Part shown: piece after piece, positions 26,571-35,834 of the stretch
How positions within the stretch are numbered: the first letter of the stretch is position 1
Layout of the letters: every line of letters starts with the position of its first letter
Assembly: GCF_003751385.1 (NCBI RefSeq)
Contig: NZ_RJVA01000016.1
Location: forward strand, 62,001 to 126,000
From: Desulfosoma caldarium
GTDB taxonomy: Bacteria; Desulfobacterota; Syntrophobacteria; Syntrophobacterales; DSM-9756
Reading direction: 5' to 3'
Length of the DNA: 64,000 nucleotides
Made by a program: the position numbers and the translations under genes
The notes under the pieces: generated by a model
What the model saw: the letters and a program-made list of their open reading frames with translations, nothing else
The model's database searches: none
Told to the model about the DNA's origin: nothing

Positions 26571-27701
26571 ATGGGACGCAAGAGATGGTTGAGTTTTGTG
26601 GCAGGGCTGTGCGGCGTGGCTTTTGCCTTGGCGGCACCAGCGTTGGCTAAGGACACCATCAAGATTGGAGTCTATCTGCCCATGACCGGAGCGGTCGCGG
26701 CCTACGGTCAGATGGAATGGGATGGCATTCAGATTGCCAATGAAATCAAGCCGACGGTTTTGGGCAAAAAGATTGAGCTTGTCCTTGTGGATACTAAAAG
26801 TGACAAGATCGAAGCGGCCAATGCGGTGAGCCGTCTAGTGGAAAAGGAAAAGGTGGTGGGCATTCTCGGTGAGGCCATCAGCGGCAACACCATGGCAGGC
26901 AACCCCATTTCCGAAGCCGCCAAGATCGTTTCAGTGAGCCCGACGGCAACCAACCCGCTGGTAACGCAAGGCAAGCGGTATGCCTTTCGTGCGTGCTTCA
27001 TCGATCCCTTTCAGGGTGAAGTGGCTGCCCGTTTCGCGGTTAACGAACTGAAGGCTAAGACGGCTGCCGTCATCATCGACATTGCCCAGGACTACTGTGT
27101 GGGGCTGGCCAACTTCTTCGTCAAGGAATTCGTCAAGCTGGGCGGCAAAGTGGTGTCCACCACCTATATTCAGACGGGTGATCAGGACTTCTCGGCCCAG
27201 CTCTCTTCCGTGCAGGCGACTAACCCAGATATCATCTATGCTCCTAACTACTATACGGAAGATGCCCTCATGGCCAAGCAGGCTCGGGATCTTGGCATCA
27301 ATGTGCCCATCCTCACCGGTGATGGGGCTCAGGCGGATGAGTTGATCAAGATCGGTGGAGAAGCTGTGGAAGAAATGTACTTTACCGCCCATTTCAACAA
27401 GGAGGCGGCCTCCACGGAACTGGCCAAGGAATACATCAAGCGCTTTGAAGCCAAAAAAGGCAAAGAAGCGGACGCCTTTGGCGCTTTGGGTGCCGACGCT
27501 TACTTCCTGCTCGTGGAAGCCATCGAAAAGGCAGGTTCCACCGACGGCGACAAGATTCGCGAGGCCATGGTGGCCATCAAGAATTTTCCTGCAGTTTCGG
27601 GGCTCATCAGCATGCAGGAGGACGGCAATCCCATCAAGAGCATGGTCATTAACAAGGTCAAGGACGGCAAGTTCGTTTACGTAACCACGGTCAACCCGTA
27701 G
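26571..27701 (+). CDS. livJ: Branched-chain amino acid ABC transporter substrate-binding protein
   Basis: 376 residues from an ATG with GGAGGG seven bases upstream. A signal peptide (MGRKRWLSFVAGLCGVAFAL..., cleavage after APALA) precedes a periplasmic type I binding fold: IKIGVYLPMTGAVAAYGQ, GILGEAISGNTMAG, VSPTATNPLVT and QTGDQDFSAQLSSVQATNPD. It is the first gene of livJHMGF. A terminator-like hairpin after it probably gives it higher expression than the permease genes. Members of the family bind Leu/Ile/Val but also amides or aromatic acids, so the ligand is not certain. Confidence 0.93.
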   Translation: MGRKRWLSFVAGLCGVAFALAAPALAKDTIKIGVYLPMTGAVAAYGQMEWDGIQIANEIKPTVLGKKIELVLVDTKSDKIEAANAVSRLVEKEKVVGILGEAISGNTMAGNPISEAAKIVSVSPTATNPLVTQGKRYAFRACFIDPFQGEVAARFAVNELKAKTAAVIIDIAQDYCVGLANFFVKEFVKLGGKVVSTTYIQTGDQDFSAQLSSVQATNPDIIYAPNYYTEDALMAKQARDLGINVPILTGDGAQADELIKIGGEAVEEMYFTAHFNKEAASTELAKEYIKRFEAKKGKEADAFGALGADAYFLLVEAIEKAGSTDGDKIREAMVAIKNFPAVSGLISMQEDGNPIKSMVINKVKDGKFVYVTTVNP

Positions 27702-27819
27702 AGGTGCCGGCGAGCGCCCATTGGTTTCCGGTTCGGCTTTCACGCGGAAACAGCTCCTTGAGGAAGAGCGAGGAAGGAAACCGCGGGCGTGGGTTTCCTG
27801 AAGCCCGTGAACCCATCGA

Positions 27820-27855
27820 GGAGCAGGGCGGGCATGGTACCCCCTGCTCCTTTTT
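27820..27855 (+). terminator. Intercistronic terminator between livJ and livH
   Basis: GGAGCAGGG (27820-27828) and CCCTGCTCC (27842-27850) form a 9-bp stem with a 13-base loop, followed by TTTTT. It lies between the binding-protein gene and the permeases, where partial termination would favour the binding protein. Confidence 0.75.
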
Positions 27856-27891
27856 GCGTAATGCCTTGTGTACGACGTAAAGGAAAGCTCC

Positions 27892-28785
27892 GTGACGATC
27901 AACATCTTCCTGCAGCAGGTCATCAACGGCATTTCCCTGGGAAGCCTTTATGCCCTGGTTGCCATCGGCTACACCATGGTCTATGGAATTCTTCGGCTGA
28001 TCAATTTTGCCCACGGCGATCTGCTCATGGTGGCCGCTTATACGGCCATTTATGCGGTGACGCTTTTTAGTCTTCCATGGCAGGTGAGTTTTCCTCTGGT
28101 CATGGTCTTGACGGGTCTGTTTGGCATCCTACTGGACCGAGTGGCCTACAAACCTCTGCGAGAGGCACCCCGCATTTCCTTGCTCATCTCAGCCATCGGC
28201 GCCTCCTTTCTCCTGGAAAACCTAGCCATCGTTCTCATCGGCGGTGTGCCCAAGAGCTTTCCTCGTCCTGATGTCTTTGCCAAAGTGATCGATTTATGGG
28301 GGCTGCGCGTTCAGGTTCTGACCGTCTACATGCCCTTGTTAACGATGGCGCTCCTCTTGGGTCTTCTCTACATTGTTCATCGAACCAAGGTCGGCAAAGC
28401 CATGCGGGCCGCTTCCAAGGATTTTGAAACGACGCGCCTCATGGGCATCAATCTGGACCGTATCATTGCTGTCACGTTCTTTTTAGGTTCCAGCTTAGCT
28501 GCGGCGGGCGGCATGATGTGGGCCATGAAATATCCGCAGGTGAACCCTTTCATGGGGGTTATTCCCGGGCTCAAGGCCTTCATTGCCGCCGTGCTGGGGG
28601 GTATCGGCAACATTGTGGGTGCCGTGGTGGGAGGCTTCATACTGGGCTTGGGAGAAATCCTCATCGTGGCCCTATTCCCCCAAATGGCCCAGTATCGGGA
28701 CGCTTTTGCTTTTACGGTCCTTATTCTTGTGCTGCTTTTTCGTCCGACAGGCATTATGGGTGAGCCCATTACGGACAAGACATGA
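27892..28785 (+). CDS. livH: Branched-chain amino acid ABC transporter permease LivH
   Basis: 297 residues from a GTG at 27892 with AAGGAAAG upstream; the usual family start (INIFLQQVINGISLGSLYAL) follows immediately. Eight or so membrane segments. VAIGYTMVYGILRLINFAHGD is diagnostic, as are the EAA-like AAVLGGIGNIVGAVVGG and the C-terminal LFRPTGIMGE. It forms the membrane channel with LivM. Confidence 0.95.
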   Translation: MTINIFLQQVINGISLGSLYALVAIGYTMVYGILRLINFAHGDLLMVAAYTAIYAVTLFSLPWQVSFPLVMVLTGLFGILLDRVAYKPLREAPRISLLISAIGASFLLENLAIVLIGGVPKSFPRPDVFAKVIDLWGLRVQVLTVYMPLLTMALLLGLLYIVHRTKVGKAMRAASKDFETTRLMGINLDRIIAVTFFLGSSLAAAGGMMWAMKYPQVNPFMGVIPGLKAFIAAVLGGIGNIVGAVVGGFILGLGEILIVALFPQMAQYRDAFAFTVLILVLLFRPTGIMGEPITDKT

Positions 28786-28803
28786 TGGGATGCTAGGGAT
28801 TTG

Positions 28804-29850
28804 ATGATGAACACATCCAGACGGAATAAGATCTGTAACCTCTTGTTGTTGGTAGTTCTGGGCCTAATTCTTTACATTTTTGAAAAATACGGGTCAGAGT
28901 ACCAAATCCGCATCCTCAACAATATGGCCATCTTCATCACCCTGGCGGTGAGTTACAACCTGGTGAATGGCTTTTGCGGACTCTTGCATTTGGGTCCCAA
29001 CGCCTTTATCACCATCGGTGCGTACACGTCCGCCTTGCTAACCATGTCCCCGGCTGAAAAGCAGATGAGTTTCATCATTGAACCGCTCATTTGGCCCCTT
29101 AGCGTTGTTCAGGTCCCCTTTGCCGTTTCCTTGATCGCGGCGGGCATCACGGCCACAGTTTTTGCCTTTGTCATCAGTTTTCCTGTCTTTCGTGTACGCG
29201 GGGATTATCTGGCCATCGTGACCCTGGGTTTTGGTGAAGTGGTCCGTGTGCTGTGCAATGCCATGCAGAGTGTTACCAACGGACCGCTGGGCCTCAAGGG
29301 TCTCACTCCCTACACAACCCTGTGGTGGTCGTGGGGCGTGGCCGTCATCACGGTGGTGGTCATCACCAAGCTGGTTCACAGCAGTTATGGTCGCGCCATC
29401 AAAGCCATTCGCGAAGACGAAACGGCCGCTAAGGCCATGGGCGTGGATCCCTTCAAACACTTGCTTTTGGCTTTTTTGATCAGCTCGTTTTTTTCGGGGG
29501 TTGCCGGAGGGTTGCTGGCCCACCTCATCACCACCATCTCCCCGACCCTCTTCACCTTCTTTCTCACCTTTAATTTGCTCATCATTATCGTCGTGGGCGG
29601 ATTAGGCAGTATTAGTGGCTCCATCATCGCGGCGATGCTGTTCGCCTGGGGCGGTGAGGCTCTGCGCGTCGTGGAAAGCCCGATGAATTTCGGGTTTTTT
29701 ACCATTCCAGGCATTCCCGGCATGCGCATGGTTTTGTTCAGCATCATTCTTATGGTGGTCATTGTCTTTGCTCGTCGGGGCATCATGGGGCGAAGCGAAT
29801 TGTCTTGGGACCGGTTTTTTGCGGTGCTTCGTCTGCAGACCAAGTCGTAG
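28804..29850 (+). CDS. livM: Branched-chain amino acid ABC transporter permease LivM
   Basis: 348 residues if the ATG at 28804 is used; tandem ATG codons at 28804 and 28807 follow TAGGG. Multi-spanning membrane protein with LVNGFCGLLHLGPNAFITIGAY, VRGDYLAIVTLGFGEVVR, GRAIKAIREDETAAKAMGV and GGLGSISGSIIAA, the typical LivM pattern. It is the heterodimer partner of LivH. Confidence 0.95.
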   Translation: MMNTSRRNKICNLLLLVVLGLILYIFEKYGSEYQIRILNNMAIFITLAVSYNLVNGFCGLLHLGPNAFITIGAYTSALLTMSPAEKQMSFIIEPLIWPLSVVQVPFAVSLIAAGITATVFAFVISFPVFRVRGDYLAIVTLGFGEVVRVLCNAMQSVTNGPLGLKGLTPYTTLWWSWGVAVITVVVITKLVHSSYGRAIKAIREDETAAKAMGVDPFKHLLLAFLISSFFSGVAGGLLAHLITTISPTLFTFFLTFNLLIIIVVGGLGSISGSIIAAMLFAWGGEALRVVESPMNFGFFTIPGIPGMRMVLFSIILMVVIVFARRGIMGRSELSWDRFFAVLRLQTKS

Positions 29851-29859
29851 GTGTTGTGC

Positions 29860-30633
29860 ATGAACGATTTCTTTCGGCTCGATAACCTGGTCATGCAATT
29901 CGGGGGTCTGACGGCCGTCAAGGACTTTTCCATCGTCATCGAACCCGGGGAACTGGTGGGCCTCATCGGACCCAACGGCGCAGGCAAGACCACGGTGTTC
30001 AACATGATCACCGGATTCCTGACGCCGACAGCGGGAAGGGTGCTGTGGAATGGAAAAGACATCACGGGCGCCCCGCCGCACGTGGTGACCGCACAGGGGA
30101 TAGCCCGTACCTTTCAAAATATTCGCCTCTTTGCGGACATGAGTGTCCTGGAAAACGTCATGGTTTCTTTTCATCACACCCTCCAGTCGCGGTTCTGGAA
30201 GGCGATGCTGGGATTCCCTTCCCACCGAAAAGAAGAAGCGCGCATTGAAAAGGAAGCCCGCGGTTTTCTTGAAGAACTCCATTTAGGACATCTCGCCGAC
30301 GAAAAGGCTGGCGCCCTACCCTACGGCCAACAGCGCCGTCTGGAAATCGCCCGCGCCTTAGCCACTCGACCCAAGCTGTTGTTGTTGGATGAGCCTGCTG
30401 CTGGCATGAATCCGCAAGAAACCATGGAGTTGGCTCAGCTGGTACGGGACATTCGAAGCCGGTATCGACTGACCATCTTTCTCATCGAGCACGACATGAA
30501 ATTCGTCATGGGGTTGTGCGAACGCATCAAGGTGTTGGATTACGGTATCACCATCGCAGAAGGGACTCCCGCGGAAATCCAACGTCACCCGGATGTCATC
30601 AAGGCGTATCTTGGAGAGCCCAAGCATGCTTGA
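29860..30633 (+). CDS. livG: Branched-chain amino acid ABC transporter ATP-binding protein LivG
   Basis: 257 residues from the ATG at 29860. Walker A GPNGAGKTTVFNMITG, Q-loop ARTFQNIRLFADMSVLENV, signature PYGQQRRLEIARAL, Walker B LLLLDEPAAGMNPQE and switch His in IFLIEHDMKFVM. The larger size and insertion after the Q-loop separate LivG from LivF. It energises transport at the cytoplasmic face. Confidence 0.95.
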   Translation: MNDFFRLDNLVMQFGGLTAVKDFSIVIEPGELVGLIGPNGAGKTTVFNMITGFLTPTAGRVLWNGKDITGAPPHVVTAQGIARTFQNIRLFADMSVLENVMVSFHHTLQSRFWKAMLGFPSHRKEEARIEKEARGFLEELHLGHLADEKAGALPYGQQRRLEIARALATRPKLLLLDEPAAGMNPQETMELAQLVRDIRSRYRLTIFLIEHDMKFVMGLCERIKVLDYGITIAEGTPAEIQRHPDVIKAYLGEPKHA

Positions 30634-31330
30634 AGTGAAGGATTTGCATGTCTACTACAACGGCATTCATGCCCTGAAAGGCATTCACCTGAAGGTGCCC
30701 CAAGGGAAGATTGTGACCCTCATTGGAGCCAACGGCGCGGGCAAGACCACGACCCTTCGAGCCATATCGGGCCTCGTGCGCCCCAAGCAAGGCAGTATCA
30801 CATTTGTCGACCGCGAGCTCACAAGGCTGCCCACCTATAAGATCATTCGGCTCGGCATCGGCGTGGCGCCCGAAGGGCGAAAGGTTTTTCCCAACCTGAC
30901 GGTTTTAGAAAACCTGGAACTGGGTGCCTACAATCGCCCGGCCCGAGAATTTCGCAAAGATCTCGAATGGATTTTTACCCTTTTTCCTCGCCTTCAGGAA
31001 CGGTCCAAGCAGCTTGCCGGCACGTTGAGCGGTGGGGAGCAGCAGATGCTGGCCCTGGGCCGAGCGCTCATGAGCCGCCCCAGTCTGGTGCTCCTGGACG
31101 AGCCGTCCCTGGGGCTGGCGCCCCTGGTAGTGGAAGAGGTTTTCCAAACCATTCAAACCATCAACGGGCAAGGGGCCACCGTCTTGCTCGTAGAACAAAA
31201 CGCCATGGCCGCGTTGCACGTGGCGCACTATGCCTATGTGCTGGAAACCGGCCGCATCACGTTGGAGGGTACGGGTCAGGACCTATTGGCGGACGAACGC
31301 GTTCGCAAGGCCTATCTTGGCGAGGGGTGA
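30626..31330 (+). CDS. livF: Branched-chain amino acid ABC transporter ATP-binding protein LivF
   Basis: 234 residues; the ATG overlaps the livG stop by 8 bp, with GGAGAG upstream. Walker A GANGAGKTTTLRAISG, RKVFPNLTVLENLELGAY, signature LSGGEQQMLALGRAL, Walker B LVLLDEPSLGLAP and the C-terminal AYLGEG typical of LivF. It ends the liv operon, converging on the trpF-like gene 28 bp away. Confidence 0.95.
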   Translation: MLEVKDLHVYYNGIHALKGIHLKVPQGKIVTLIGANGAGKTTTLRAISGLVRPKQGSITFVDRELTRLPTYKIIRLGIGVAPEGRKVFPNLTVLENLELGAYNRPAREFRKDLEWIFTLFPRLQERSKQLAGTLSGGEQQMLALGRALMSRPSLVLLDEPSLGLAPLVVEEVFQTIQTINGQGATVLLVEQNAMAALHVAHYAYVLETGRITLEGTGQDLLADERVRKAYLGEG

Positions 31331-31358
31331 GGAACTTTTTGAGGAGCCGAGGCGATCC

Positions 31359-32051
31359 TTAGAGATTGGCTAAGGCGGCCCGTGCTTCCCGAAGAAAAGC
31401 GGCCACTTTTTTAGGGTCTTTTCTTCCAGAGGCATCTTCTAGTCCCGTATGCGCGTCTACGCCCGCCGGGCGCACGGTTCGAATCGCGTCGGCCACATTT
31501 TCGGCCGTGAGCCCTCCGGCCAGAATGACCGGCCTATAACAGCGCTCCACAATCCATCGGCTCACAGACCAGTCATGAGTTTTTCCCGTAGCGCCGCAGG
31601 CTCCCGTATCGGGGTCTTCCGTATCTGTGATCAGCGCATCCACGAACGGAAGAAGCGGTTCCACGGCTTGAAAGCACTCCTGGGCACGAACCCCCGGCTT
31701 GACGAGGACACTTTTGATCACCCAAAGCGTCGGCCAAACTTCTTTCAGCCGGCGAACTTCTTCGGGCGCGACAGGGCCGTGCAACTGCACGGCGCGAACA
31801 CTCAGGAATCGGCACAGATCGTGGATCTCGCGCCATCGGTGTTCATAGGTGATGAGAACCGGGGTTACGTAACGGGGCACAGAAGCGATGATTTGGGCGG
31901 CTTCTTCCTCCGTTACGTCTTGGCGATGCACGGTGAGTCGCAAGGGAAAGCCCAACCAGGAAACGCCGAGGTCCACGAGCGTTTGGCATTCCTGAAGATC
32001 GAGAATTCCCGCCACCTGAATAATGGGCTCACGGAAAGTTAAGGGCTTCAC
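31359..32051 (-). CDS. TrpF-like (beta/alpha)8 protein lacking the catalytic cysteine
   Basis: 230 residues from a GTG start that overlaps the preceding stop (GTGA). The fold of phosphoribosylanthranilate isomerase is clear: RAVQLHGPVAPEEVRRL, the catalytic-Asp strand ALITDTEDPDTG, GATGKTHDWSVSRWI, PVILAGGLTAENVADAI and GVDAHTGLEDASGRKDP. The first strand, however, reads IIQVAGI where TrpF has KICGI, so the general-base Cys is an Ala. With the long insertion and the sugar-gene neighbours, this may be a divergent paralogue with another role or a non-functional copy. No other trp genes are in the window. Confidence 0.75.
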   Translation of the reverse strand: MKPLTFREPIIQVAGILDLQECQTLVDLGVSWLGFPLRLTVHRQDVTEEEAAQIIASVPRYVTPVLITYEHRWREIHDLCRFLSVRAVQLHGPVAPEEVRRLKEVWPTLWVIKSVLVKPGVRAQECFQAVEPLLPFVDALITDTEDPDTGACGATGKTHDWSVSRWIVERCYRPVILAGGLTAENVADAIRTVRPAGVDAHTGLEDASGRKDPKKVAAFLREARAALANL

Positions 32052-32284
32052 GTCCTCACGGGTCCGTTGGTGTCGAGGGGTGGTCGAGGAGGTTCTGTGC
32101 CGAGGCTATTTCCCCTCGAGGGACAGTAGTGAACAGCGCAACAAGTCGCGAACGCCGATTCAAAGGCTTTAAGTTCCTTCACGAGAATGTCGCGGCCCGA
32201 CACCATCACGCGCCCATAGGCGGCATCCAAGGCGTCGGGCAGTTCGTCATGGGCTGTTCGAAGGTGCAGAAACGGAACTTTCAT
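32048..32284 (-). pseudogene. Truncated DegT/DnrJ/EryC1-type sugar aminotransferase remnant
   Basis: Only the N-terminal 50 or so residues of a family of about 370 remain: MKVPFLHLRTAHDELPDALD, then GRVMVSGRDILVKELKAFESAFA and CAVHYC. After that the frame runs into unrelated sequence (GNSLGTEPPRPPLDTNG) and stops. The ATG overlaps the stop of the upstream ketoisomerase gene (ATGA), as expected of the intact fdtA-fdtB order. A deletion has removed the PLP domain. Confidence 0.75.
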
Positions 32285-32694
32285 AGGGCTTTTTCCCAGC
32301 GAAAGCATTCGCCGTCACGAATGTCATCCGATTGGTCAAAGCAAAGAGAATTCAAGAAGAGGCCGATGCCTTTCGACGAAAAATTTTCCAGCTCCCTCTC
32401 AAACATCTGGGGCACGTAAAGTTCGCAATAGGCGCGGTCCATGTGAATGCGCCGCCGTCCTAATCCGTCGTCCAGAACCATGTCAAAGATTCCCATGACA
32501 GACACGAAAAGCTGCTGCAGTTTTCGGTGCGCATGGCCTCCGCGGTGTTGGCCACTCGGAACGTCGTAGAGGAAATAAACGCGCCGGATGCTGAACGGAA
32601 GGTGAACTCCGCCGTAAATAGGCATGATCGCCCATTGTCGATCAATGATTTTGGGTAGATCGATGAATTTGCCGTCGTGAACGGTAGTTTTCAC
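32281..32694 (-). CDS. fdtA: FdtA/WxcM-like dTDP-4-oxo-6-deoxyhexose 3,4-ketoisomerase
   Basis: 137 residues if the GTG at 32694 is used; the start is uncertain because the AAGG upstream is very close. Cupin core: RRVYFLYDVPSGQHRGGHAH, KLQQLFVSVMGIFDMVLDDG, AYCELYVPQMFERELENFSS and SDDIRD. These enzymes move the keto group of dTDP-6-deoxyhexulose before amination. Normally an aminotransferase of the DegT family follows, and here that gene is truncated. The gene looks intact but its pathway does not. Confidence 0.8.
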   Translation of the reverse strand: MKTTVHDGKFIDLPKIIDRQWAIMPIYGGVHLPFSIRRVYFLYDVPSGQHRGGHAHRKLQQLFVSVMGIFDMVLDDGLGRRRIHMDRAYCELYVPQMFERELENFSSKGIGLFLNSLCFDQSDDIRDGECFRWEKAL

Positions 32695-32780
32695 GTCCTT
32701 GGGTTTGCCTTGTGGAATTCTTCCGAGCGTTGCTCCTGTGGCACGTCGACAAGCACTTGTCAAGGGACAAACGAGCCTTA

Positions 32781-32809
32781 TTGGAAACCCTTTTTAAATG
32801 CCTTATAAG
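32781..32809 (+). promoter_or_regulatory. Candidate promoter of rarA
   Basis: TTGGAA at 32781-32786, a 17-bp spacer and TATAAG at 32804-32809, about 38 bp upstream of the proposed TTG start codon of rarA. Confidence 0.55.
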
Positions 32810-32846
32810 TTGAAGGGACCACCGGTGATGGGAAAGGAAAAACGCT

Positions 32847-34187
32847 TTGTCCAAAACGCCTTCAAAACCTGAACCTTTGAGCGCAAAGTCTGTGATGGCG
32901 CCGCTGGCGGATCGCCTGCGTCCGCGCCGCCTGGATGAATTTGTAGGCCAGCGGCACCTTTTGGGAGAAGGCAAGATTCTCCATCGCCTGTTGAGCCAAT
33001 CCCTCTATCAGTCGCTCATTCTCTGGGGCCCTTCGGGCTGCGGCAAGACAACGCTGGCGCACCTCATTGCCCTTCACACGGAAGGGCATTTCATGGCCCT
33101 TTCGGCCGTCACGGCGGGCACCAAGGAGATTCGTCAAGCCGTTGAAGAAGCGCGCCGCGTATGGGCTTCGGCCCGCAAGCGATCCTGGCTCTTCATGGAT
33201 GAAATTCATCGACTGAACAAAGCACAGCAAGACGTTCTTTTGCCCCATGTGGAAAAAGGAGCACTTTATCTTCTTGGGGCTACCACGGAAAACCCTTCCT
33301 TTGAGATCATTCGTCCCCTGCTCAGCCGCTGCCATGTTCTGATTCTGGAACCCTTGTCCGAGGACGATCTTGCCCAAGTCATCGTGCGAGCCCTGAGCGA
33401 TTCGGAGCGTGGCCTGGGGTTGCTGCGCCCTATGCTCACGGAGGATGCATTGAAACTTCTGGTGCAGGCGGCTGGAGGTGACGCGCGCGTGGCTTTGAAC
33501 CTATTGGAAACAGTTGTTTTGAGCACGCCTCCTCAGGCAGATGGCGTACGCCGCGTGGAGGCTTCTGCCGTGCTGGATGTCATGGAACGGCCTGCCCATT
33601 ACGACAAGAGCGGAGAAGAGCACTACAATCTCATTTCAGCCTTTCACAAGAGTCTGCGAGGGGGCGATCCGGACGCGGCGCTCTATTGGATGGCCCGCAT
33701 GCTTCAAGCCGGAGAAGATCCCCTCTACATCGGCCGGCGGCTGGTGGTGGCCGCGTCCGAAGACGTGGGGCTTGCCGACCCCTTTGCCTTGGTGTTGGCC
33801 ATGAACGCCGTTCGCGCCTTTGAATTGCTGGGAAGCCCGGAAGGGGAACTGCACCTGGCTCAGGCTGTGGTGTATGTGAGCCTTGCGCCGAAAAGCAACA
33901 GCGTCTACAAAGCCTTGAGATCGGCTCGAGAATGCGCGCGCAAGACGCCCTATGATCCTGTGCCCTTCCATCTGAGAAATGCTCCCACGGCGCTTTTGAA
34001 GGAATTGGGATACGGCAAAGGGTACCGGTACCCCCATGACGACCCTCAAGGATGGGTTCCGGAAGTTTACATGCCCGAGACTGTGAAAGGCAGCGTGTTC
34101 TTTGAACCCAGCGTGCGGGGTTGGGAAGGCAAGTGGAAAGAGGCGCTGGAGCGGCGTCGCGCCTTGGTGAAGAAGCAAAAAAGCTGA
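32847..34187 (+). CDS. rarA: Replication-associated recombination protein A (AAA+ ATPase, MgsA/RarA)
   Basis: 446 residues from a TTG at 32847 preceded by GGAAAGGAAA. N-terminal PLADRLRPRRLDEFVGQRHL is the family hallmark. Walker A GPSGCGKTTLAHLIA, Walker B WLFMDEIHRLNKAQQD, sensor 1 LLGATTENPSFEI, and the C-terminal tetramerisation region YHNLISAFHKSLRG-type segment (HYNLISAFHKSLRGGDPDA) follow. It acts at stalled forks. The next gene starts 26 bp later on the same strand. Confidence 0.95.
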   Translation: MSKTPSKPEPLSAKSVMAPLADRLRPRRLDEFVGQRHLLGEGKILHRLLSQSLYQSLILWGPSGCGKTTLAHLIALHTEGHFMALSAVTAGTKEIRQAVEEARRVWASARKRSWLFMDEIHRLNKAQQDVLLPHVEKGALYLLGATTENPSFEIIRPLLSRCHVLILEPLSEDDLAQVIVRALSDSERGLGLLRPMLTEDALKLLVQAAGGDARVALNLLETVVLSTPPQADGVRRVEASAVLDVMERPAHYDKSGEEHYNLISAFHKSLRGGDPDAALYWMARMLQAGEDPLYIGRRLVVAASEDVGLADPFALVLAMNAVRAFELLGSPEGELHLAQAVVYVSLAPKSNSVYKALRSARECARKTPYDPVPFHLRNAPTALLKELGYGKGYRYPHDDPQGWVPEVYMPETVKGSVFFEPSVRGWEGKWKEALERRRALVKKQKS

Positions 34188-34213
34188 GACATAGACGTGG
34201 AAAAAGGAGTGCC

Positions 34214-35737
34214 GTGTTTCCTTTGAAATCGTGGCGACTCAAAAACACGGCTTTGCCCATTAAGAAGCCCAATGAAAACGAGGCGACGTTTTCCCCGCAC
34301 ACTGCTCAAGGAAAACCGTTTCGATTGGTCAAGTACGTGGCCGTCTCCAGCCTCGTGGTCATCCTAATCAGCACGGTGTTTCTTTCTGGCTTTCTGTCCC
34401 ACAAAGCCAGAAAAATTCTCATGCAAAAGAGCGAGCAGTATGCGTTTCTGACGGCGGAAAACTTAAACTCCCAGGTTTTTTACCAATTCACGGCGGTCAC
34501 TCTGGCCGTGGAAGGCGAAATTCGACTTAGCCGTAAGGAGCAGTACCGGCGCCTGGACCGTGTGGTTCGAAATGCCATTCATGGACTGGCTGTGGAAAGC
34601 GTGAACATCTACAACACTGAAGGTATTTTGACTTACAGCACAGAAGACGCGCCCCTGGGCGAAAAGAAGGATCTGGGAGAACCCTTTCAGAAAGCGCTTT
34701 CCGGCGAGATGTTTTCCGTCATGGAAGGGCGGCGTCTTTCCTTCCTTGGCATTTCCTGGCCAATTGGGCCGCAAAAGATGCGCACCTATCTGCCCATGTG
34801 GGTGGAGCTGCCTTTGAGCTGGAAGCGCGGGCGCATCATCGGCGTCTTTGAATTCACCCAGGACGTGACGGCGGATCAGGCCAACATCGCGCGGTTTCAG
34901 GTGATCATTTTCGGGAGCGTGGCCGTTTTTGTGGGTGTCTTGTTCGCCGCCCTCGTGACCATTTTACGGCGGGCAGAAGGAATTCTGGAGGCTCGAGCTC
35001 GGGAGCGTCGAAAGTTGGAGGAGGAACTGCATCGTGCGGAGCGGTTGGCGGTGCTTGGCGAAATGATTGCGGGCGTCTCCCACGAGATCAAGAATCCTTT
35101 GGGCATTATTCGAAGCACAGCCGAGCTTTTGGAAAAACGCACGGAAGATCCTCGGCGCAAAAAACTGGCCGCGATCATCACTGAAGAGGCCACGCGGCTG
35201 AACAATATCGTCACGGAATTCCTGGATTTTGCTCGACCCAAGGATCTGAGGCTCGAGCCTTGCTGTGTGGAAGACATTCTGGAGCGAAACCTTATGGTGC
35301 TGGAGGCGGAATGTCAGAAGTGCAACATTCGTATTGAAAGGGACTATCAAACCGGCGGCGCCCTCACGCTCGCCGATGCCAATCTGCTTTACCGAGCCTT
35401 CATGAATCTTTTGGTCAATGCGGTGCAGGCTATGAAGTCGGGGGGCGTGCTGGAGATTGCCACATCCCTGAAGTCCTTCGACAGCCGTCGAGAGCCCATT
35501 TTGGAGGTGCGCATCAACGATACGGGGCCAGGAATTGCCGCGGAGGTGTTGCCCAAAATCTTCAACCCTTTTTTCACCACGCGGGAGAAAGGCACGGGAC
35601 TGGGACTGTCCATTGTGTTGAGCATTGTTCAAGGCCATCAGGGCACGGTGGAGCTGGCGCCGCGCCCAGAAGGGGGAACGAGCGCCGTGGTGCGATTGCC
35701 TCTTAAAGCCCAGGACGTCAGCGAAGTCTGCGCATGA
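34214..35737 (+). CDS. Membrane sensor histidine kinase (NtrB/ZraS-like)
   Basis: 507 residues from a GTG at 34214 with AAGGAG five bases upstream. Two membrane segments (about residues 42-60 and 235-255) flank a sensor region of about 170 residues without recognised domain. A coiled-coil linker leads into the H-box AGVSHEIKNPLGIIRSTAEL, N-box MNLLVNAVQAM, G1 INDTGPGIA, F-box IFNPFFTTREKGTGLGLSI. It most likely phosphorylates the sigma-54 regulator encoded 97 bp downstream. Confidence 0.92.
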   Translation: MFPLKSWRLKNTALPIKKPNENEATFSPHTAQGKPFRLVKYVAVSSLVVILISTVFLSGFLSHKARKILMQKSEQYAFLTAENLNSQVFYQFTAVTLAVEGEIRLSRKEQYRRLDRVVRNAIHGLAVESVNIYNTEGILTYSTEDAPLGEKKDLGEPFQKALSGEMFSVMEGRRLSFLGISWPIGPQKMRTYLPMWVELPLSWKRGRIIGVFEFTQDVTADQANIARFQVIIFGSVAVFVGVLFAALVTILRRAEGILEARARERRKLEEELHRAERLAVLGEMIAGVSHEIKNPLGIIRSTAELLEKRTEDPRRKKLAAIITEEATRLNNIVTEFLDFARPKDLRLEPCCVEDILERNLMVLEAECQKCNIRIERDYQTGGALTLADANLLYRAFMNLLVNAVQAMKSGGVLEIATSLKSFDSRREPILEVRINDTGPGIAAEVLPKIFNPFFTTREKGTGLGLSIVLSIVQGHQGTVELAPRPEGGTSAVVRLPLKAQDVSEVCA

Positions 35738-35834
35738 CGGCCCACCACCTACAGGGCTGGAGGCTCACGCAAGGCGCCCTGTGGGCGCACGACCCTGAGG
35801 AAGCTCCTGGAATCATGATGGGGAATGCAGAGAC

